From assembly GCF_001577265.1 (NCBI RefSeq), contig NZ_CP014517.1, positions 3,322,501-3,386,500 of the forward strand: a stretch of 64,000 bases of DNA. The letters are read 5' to 3'. Under the pieces are notes generated by a model. The model was not told the DNA's origin, searched no databases, and saw only the letters and a list, made by a program, of their open reading frames with translations. Origin of the DNA: Variovorax sp. PAMC 28711. GTDB lineage: Bacteria; Pseudomonadota; Gammaproteobacteria; Burkholderiales; Burkholderiaceae_C. The stretch's first letter is position 1, and each line of letters starts with the position of its first letter. The position numbers and the translations under genes were made by a program. Positions 59,461 through 64,000 of this stretch are shown in pieces.

Positions 59461-60943
59461 CCGCTGCCTTCCAGCGCTTGCTCACCCGCCCCTGACTGTC
59501 GACGCTCTCGAGTTGCACATCGAATCCCCAGAGGCGGGCGACGTGCTTGAGCACCTCTTCGGCGCCATCGTGCAAGGGCAGGTTGTTGCGCTGGGTGTGC
59601 CGCAGCGTGAGCGCGCGGTCGCCGCGCGTGTTCACGTTCCAGACCTGGATGTCGGGTTCGCGGCAGCTGATGTCGTACTGGCGTGACAGCGATTCGCGCA
59701 AGGCGCGGTAGCCGCTGTCGTCGTGGATGGCGGCGACCTCCAGCTCCGATTCCTTCTCGTGGTCGCGGATGGCGAAGAGGCGGAAATCGCGCATCACCTT
59801 CGGACTCAGGAACTGGCCGACAAAGCTCTCGTCCTTGAAGTTGCGCATGGCGTAGTCGAGCGTCTTGATCCAGTCGTTGCCGGCGATGTCGGGGAACCAG
59901 CGGCGGTCTTCTTCGGTCGGTTTCTCGCAGATGCGGCGCAGGTCGGTGAACATCGAAAAACCCAGCGCATACGGGTTGATGCCGCTGTAGGCGCGGTGGC
60001 CCACCGGCGGCTGGTAGATCACGCCGGTGTGCGAACTCAGCCACTCCATCATGAAACCATCGGCCAGCCGGCCGCGGTCGTACATGGTGTTGAGCAGCGT
60101 GTAGTGCCAGAAGGTGGCCCAGCCTTCGTTCATGACCTGCGTCTGGCGTTGCGGATAAAAGTACTGCGCGACCTTGCGCACGATGCGCACCACTTCGCGC
60201 TGCCACGGTTCGAGCAGCGCCGCGTTCTTCTCGATGAAGTAGAGCAGGTTCTCCTGGGGCTCCTCCGGAAAGCGCCGCGTGGCGCTCGCCTCGGCGGCCT
60301 GGCCGTCGCGCCGGGGCAGGGTGCGCCAGAGGTCGTTCACCTGCTGCTGCAAATGCTGCTCGCGCTCGGCACGCTGCGCGCTTTCCTGCGCTAGCGAGCG
60401 CTTCTGCGGGCGTCGGTAGCGGTCCACGCCGTAGTTCATCAGCGCGTGGCAGGAGTCGAGCATTTCTTCCACGACGTCCACGCCATGCCGCTCTTCGCAC
60501 TCGGCGATGTAGTGCCGCGCGTAGACAAGGTAATCGATGATCGACGACGCGTCGGTCCACATCCGGAACAGGTAGTTGCCCTTGAAGAAACTGTTGTGCC
60601 CGTAAGCCGCATGCGCGATGACCAGCGCCTGCATCGCCATGGTGTTTTCTTCCATGAGGTAGGCGATGCACGGGTCGGAGTTGATGACGATCTCGTAGGC
60701 CAGCCCCATGTGGCCGCGGCGGTAGTTCTTCTCGGTGCTGATGAACTGTTTGCCGTACGACCAGTGGCGATAGAGCATCGGCATGCCGACGCTCGAATAC
60801 GCGTCCATCATCTGCTCGGCGCTGATCACTTCGAGCTGGTTGGGGTACACGTCGAGCCCGAAGCTTTTGGCCGTCGCCGCGATCTCGGCGTGATAGGTCT
60901 CGATGAGCTCGAAGGTCCAGTCCGATGGGCTTGGCAGCGTCAT
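59444..60943 (-). CDS. spoVR: SpoVR family protein
   Basis: 499 residues, the SpoVR/YcgB length. Landmarks: WTFELIETYHAEIAATAKSF, GMPMLYRHWSYGKQF, MGLAYEIVINSDPCIAYLME, VMNEGWATFWHYTLLNTMYD and SGINPYALGFSMFTDLRRIC. In non-sporulating Proteobacteria it is made with YeaG and YeaH under nitrogen starvation or stationary phase; the biochemical role is unknown. Its start overlaps the yeaH stop by four bases. Confidence 0.95.
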   Translation of the reverse strand: MTLPSPSDWTFELIETYHAEIAATAKSFGLDVYPNQLEVISAEQMMDAYSSVGMPMLYRHWSYGKQFISTEKNYRRGHMGLAYEIVINSDPCIAYLMEENTMAMQALVIAHAAYGHNSFFKGNYLFRMWTDASSIIDYLVYARHYIAECEERHGVDVVEEMLDSCHALMNYGVDRYRRPQKRSLAQESAQRAEREQHLQQQVNDLWRTLPRRDGQAAEASATRRFPEEPQENLLYFIEKNAALLEPWQREVVRIVRKVAQYFYPQRQTQVMNEGWATFWHYTLLNTMYDRGRLADGFMMEWLSSHTGVIYQPPVGHRAYSGINPYALGFSMFTDLRRICEKPTEEDRRWFPDIAGNDWIKTLDYAMRNFKDESFVGQFLSPKVMRDFRLFAIRDHEKESELEVAAIHDDSGYRALRESLSRQYDISCREPDIQVWNVNTRGDRALTLRHTQRNNLPLHDGAEEVLKHVARLWGFDVQLESVDSQGRVSKRWKAAATRQS

Positions 60944-62229
60944 GGCGAAACGCCTTCTTTCTTGAACAGGTCGCGAAAAACGGGGTAGATGTCCTGTGCG
61001 TCAGCCACCTTGCGCATCGCGAAATTGCGCGTCACGGCCTCGAGCGCTGCGTATTCCTGCCAGAGGTTCTGCTCGGCATCGGCGACCTGCACGTAGGCGT
61101 AGTAGCGCACCGCGGGCAGGATCTTTTCTTCGAGCAACTGGCGGCAGCGGCCGCTGTCCTGGTGCCAGTTGTCGCCGTCGCTGGCCTGCGCGCCGTAGAT
61201 GTTCCACTCGTCGCTCGGGTAGCGCGCGCGGATCACTTCTTCCATCAGCACCAAGGCGCTGGACACCACCGTGCCGCCGGTCTCGGTGGCCCGGAAGAAC
61301 TCCTCTTCGGTCACTTCCTGGGCCTGCGTGTGGTGGCGCAGGAAGACGAGGTCGATCTTCTCGTAGTGCCTGGTGAGGAAGAGGTAGAGCAGCATGAAGA
61401 AGCGCTTGGACATGTCCTTGCGCGCCTCGTCCATCGAGCCCGAGACGTCCATCAGACAGACCATCACGGCCTTGGCGCTCGGCACCGGCGTCTTCACCCG
61501 GTTGCGGTAGCGCAAGTCGATCGGGTCGATGTAGGGCACATGCCGCGCAGTGCTGCGGACCTCGGCGATCTGCGCTTCGGTCTCTTCGATGTCTTTTTGC
61601 AGCGCCTGCGTGTGCGGCGTGTGCTGCTTCAGGTGCAGCAAGTGGTCTTCGAGCCGGCGCAGTTCCTTGCGCGGCTCGCCGCCGAGCGCGATGCGCCGCG
61701 CCAGCGCGCCGCGCATCGAGCGCACCACATGCAGGTTGTTTGGCGTGCCGTCGCTCGTGAAGCCGGCACGGTGGCTTTTCCACTCCGGGATCTCGGCGAT
61801 CTGCGTGCGCACCAGATGAGGAAGCGCCAGGTCGTCGAAGAAGGCATGCATGAACTCTTCGCGGGTGAGACGGAACACGAAGTCGTCCTCGCCTTCGCCG
61901 CCATCGCCGGCTTCTCCACTGCCCGAGCCGCCGCCGGCCCCACCGGGCGGCCGCGCGATGCGGTCGCCCTTGAGGTATTCCTGGTTGCCCGGATGCACGT
62001 ACTCGCGGTCGCCGCCGCGCGCATGGCCGAACACGGGCTCGGACACGTCGCGCCGCGGCAGCGTCACGTCTTCGCCTTGTTCGAGGTTGCGGATGTTGCG
62101 GCCGCTCACCGCCTTGCGCACCGCCTCCTGGATCTGTCCCTTGTACCGACGAAGAAAGCGCTCGCGGTTGCCGATGGACTTGTTCTTGCCCGACAACCTT
62201 CGATCGATGATCTGCTGCAGGAGGGCCAC
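60940..62229 (-). CDS. yeaH: YeaH/YhbH family protein (DUF444, vWA-like)
   Basis: 429 residues. The DUF444 start LQQIIDRRLSGKNKSIGNRE and PVFGHARGGDREYVHPGNQE are followed by a Gly-rich acidic linker at about 95-115, and a von Willebrand A-type domain with the metal-binding MVCLMDVSGSMDEARKD and GTVVSSALVLMEE. It is the usual partner of the YeaG kinase and SpoVR. 15 bp after yeaG, overlapping spoVR by four bases. Intact. Confidence 0.95.
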   Translation of the reverse strand: MALLQQIIDRRLSGKNKSIGNRERFLRRYKGQIQEAVRKAVSGRNIRNLEQGEDVTLPRRDVSEPVFGHARGGDREYVHPGNQEYLKGDRIARPPGGAGGGSGSGEAGDGGEGEDDFVFRLTREEFMHAFFDDLALPHLVRTQIAEIPEWKSHRAGFTSDGTPNNLHVVRSMRGALARRIALGGEPRKELRRLEDHLLHLKQHTPHTQALQKDIEETEAQIAEVRSTARHVPYIDPIDLRYRNRVKTPVPSAKAVMVCLMDVSGSMDEARKDMSKRFFMLLYLFLTRHYEKIDLVFLRHHTQAQEVTEEEFFRATETGGTVVSSALVLMEEVIRARYPSDEWNIYGAQASDGDNWHQDSGRCRQLLEEKILPAVRYYAYVQVADAEQNLWQEYAALEAVTRNFAMRKVADAQDIYPVFRDLFKKEGVSP

Positions 62230-62244
62230 GGCGTCTCTGCTCCT

Positions 62245-64000
62245 CTATGAACTCTTGCGAACGCGCAGATACCACTCGCACAGCAGGCGGACCTGCTTGG
62301 CGGTGTAGCCTTTTTGCACCATGCGGCTCACGAAGTCCTCGTGCTTCTTCTGCTCGTCGGCGCTGCTCTTCGTGTTGAAGCTGATCACGGGCAGCAGCTC
62401 TTCGGTGTTGGAGAACATCTTCTTCTCGATCACGGTGCGCAGCTTCTCGTAGCTCGTCCACGACGGGTTGTTGCCTGCGTTGCCGGCGCGCGCCCGCAGC
62501 ACGAAGTTGACGATCTCGTTGCGGAAATCCTTCGGGTTGCCGATGCCTGCGGGTCGCTCGATCTTTTCGAGCTCACCATTGAGCGAGGCGCGGTCGAACA
62601 CCTCGCCCGTGTCGACGTCGCGGTATTCCTGGTCCTGGATCCAGTAGTCGGCGTAGGTCACGTAGCGATCGAAGATGTTCTGGCCGTATTCGCTGTAGCT
62701 CTCCAGGTAAGCAGTCTGGATCTCCTTGCCGATGAACTCGGCATAGCGCGGCGCCAGCAGTTCCTTGATGTAGCTGATGTACTTCTGCTCGGTTTCGGCA
62801 GGAAACTGCTCGCGCTCGATCTGCTGCTCCAGCACATACATGAGATGCACCGGATTGGCCGCGACTTCGGTGCTGTCGAAGTTGAACACCTTGGAGATGA
62901 TCTTGAAGGCGAAGCGCGTCGACACGCCGCTCATGCCCTCGTCCACGCCCGCGTAGTCGCGGTATTCCTGCAGCGACTTGGCCTTGGGATCGGTGTCCTT
63001 CAGGTTGTCGCCGTCGTAGATCTGCATCTTGCTGAAGACGCTGGAGTTTTCGGGGTCCTTCAGCCGCGTGAGCACCGAGAACTGGGCCATCATCCGCAGC
63101 GTGCCCGGTGCGCAGGGCGCCTGCGCCAGCGACGAGTTGCGCACCAGCTTCTCGTAGATCTTGATTTCCTCCGACGGCCGCAGGCAGTAGGGCACTTTGA
63201 CGATGTAGATGCGGTCGAGGAAGGCCTCATTGTTCTTGTTGTTGCGAAACGCCTTCCACTCGCTCTCGTTGCTGTGCGCCAGCACGATGCCGTCGAACGG
63301 AATCGCGCCGAAGCCTTCGGTGCCCTTGAAGTTGCCTTCCTGCGTGGCGGTAAGAAGTGGATGCAGTACCTTGATCGGCGCCTTGAACATTTCCACGAAC
63401 TCCAGCAAGCCCTGGTTCGCCAGGCACAGCCCGCCGGAGTAGGCATACGCGTCGGGGTCGTCCTGCGCATACGTCTCGAGCTTGCGGATGTCGACCTTGC
63501 CGACCAGCGAGGAGATGTCCTGGTTGTTCTCGTCACCGGGTTCGGTCTTGGCCACCGCGATCTGCCGCAGCACGGACGGATAGCGCTTGACCACTTTGAA
63601 CTTGCGGATGTCGCCCCCGTACTCTTCGAGCCGCTTCACCGCCCAGGGCGAGAGGATGCGGTTCAGGTAGCGACGTGGGATGCCGTATTCCTTTTCGAGG
63701 ATCTCGCCATCCTCCGCCGCGTCGAAGAGGCCGAGCGGCGTTTCGTTCACGGGTGAACCCTGGATCGAATAGAAAGGCACGTGCTCCATGAGTTGCTTCA
63801 GGCGCTCGGCGATCGAACTCTTGCCGCCGCCGACCGGACCGAGCAGGTAGAGGATCTGTTTCTTTTCTTCGAGTCCCTGGGCGGCATGCCGGAAGTAAGA
63901 CACCACCTGCTCGATGGCTTCCTCCATGCCGTAGAACTCCTTGAACGCCGGGTAGATCTTGATGACCTTGTTGGCGAAGATGCGCGACAACCGCGAGTCG
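62245..64000 (-). CDS. yeaG: PrkA-type AAA+ serine protein kinase YeaG, 5' end outside window
   Basis: About 585 residues visible of a family near 640; the frame stays open to the window edge, so roughly the first 60 residues lie beyond it (the TTG at 63990 is internal). AAA+ Walker A LLGPVGGGKSSIAERL, the conserved IKIYPAFKEFYGMEEAIEQV and GIVLAHSNESEWKAFRNNKN; the C-terminal PrkA kinase domain follows (DRYVTYADYWIQDQEYRDVD). With YeaH it responds to nutrient stress in enterobacteria. First visible gene of the yeaG-yeaH-spoVR operon. Confidence 0.95.
   Translation of the reverse strand, partial: DSRLSRIFANKVIKIYPAFKEFYGMEEAIEQVVSYFRHAAQGLEEKKQILYLLGPVGGGKSSIAERLKQLMEHVPFYSIQGSPVNETPLGLFDAAEDGEILEKEYGIPRRYLNRILSPWAVKRLEEYGGDIRKFKVVKRYPSVLRQIAVAKTEPGDENNQDISSLVGKVDIRKLETYAQDDPDAYAYSGGLCLANQGLLEFVEMFKAPIKVLHPLLTATQEGNFKGTEGFGAIPFDGIVLAHSNESEWKAFRNNKNNEAFLDRIYIVKVPYCLRPSEEIKIYEKLVRNSSLAQAPCAPGTLRMMAQFSVLTRLKDPENSSVFSKMQIYDGDNLKDTDPKAKSLQEYRDYAGVDEGMSGVSTRFAFKIISKVFNFDSTEVAANPVHLMYVLEQQIEREQFPAETEQKYISYIKELLAPRYAEFIGKEIQTAYLESYSEYGQNIFDRYVTYADYWIQDQEYRDVDTGEVFDRASLNGELEKIERPAGIGNPKDFRNEIVNFVLRARAGNAGNNPSWTSYEKLRTVIEKKMFSNTEELLPVISFNTKSSADEQKKHEDFVSRMVQKGYTAKQVRLLCEWYLRVRKSS

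Overview
The window is a high-GC, gene-dense chromosomal segment of a betaproteobacterium. Gene content, the nitrogen-regulation block (glnA, a secreted coiled-coil protein, ntrB, ntrC), the type VI secretion (T6SS) genes and the poly-hydroxybutyrate depolymerase all point to Comamonadaceae, most likely Variovorax or a close relative; this placement is inference from protein character, not a search. No rRNA, tRNA or CRISPR array was seen.

Layout. (1) 1-7012: a sterol-desaturase-type enzyme cut by the window edge, an EI24 membrane protein, a MoCF-fold protein, then glnA behind a good sigma-54 promoter, a small secreted protein, and the NtrB/NtrC two-component pair. (2) 7031-10215, minus strand: a TonB-domain-like lipoprotein, exonuclease III and three small membrane or hypothetical proteins. 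(3) 10308-26691: accessory island. An IS21-family element has cut tssF; tssG, tssH and vgrG follow, then an M23-like protein, a lysozyme/GH19-like probable effector with a coupled periplasmic immunity candidate, an orphan C-terminal piece of a BTH_I2691-type T6SS effector, an IS3-family element with a 3-bp target duplication, and a DUF6708 membrane protein whose native start codon was displaced by that insertion. (4) 26770-29505: alpha/beta hydrolase, O-acetylhomoserine sulfhydrylase, CBS-pair protein. (5) 29554-44579, minus strand: one tightly packed glycogen/trehalose operon in transcription order glgB, glgE, treS-maltokinase fusion, MscS-like channel, treZ, malQ-treY fusion. It unites the TreS-Mak-GlgE-GlgB route (trehalose to alpha-glucan) with the TreY-TreZ route (alpha-glucan to trehalose), so it can interconvert storage glucan and osmoprotectant. 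(6) 44718-52786: phaZ, a GST-like protein, a radical SAM protein under an apparent LexA box, gluconokinase, 6-phosphogluconate dehydrogenase, an MFS exporter and a chromate transporter. (7) 52765-58873: large catalase, a 3'-5' exonuclease, and the glutathione-dependent formaldehyde operon frmR-frmA-frmB with a recognisable FrmR operator, then aroQ. (8) 59002-64000: small unassigned ORFs including a zinc-ribbon protein, then SpoVR, YeaH and YeaG (PrkA), a stress module cut by the right edge.

A cross-cutting observation is that five coding units (vgrG, the M23/lysozyme pair, malQ-treY, glgB, katE) are each interrupted by an apparent single-base deletion in a run of three or four G or C. Restoring one base in the run rejoins the frames in every case. 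The uniform pattern suggests homopolymer under-calling in the assembly at least as strongly as true pseudogenes; the IS-truncated tssF and the effector remnant are by contrast genuinely rearranged.
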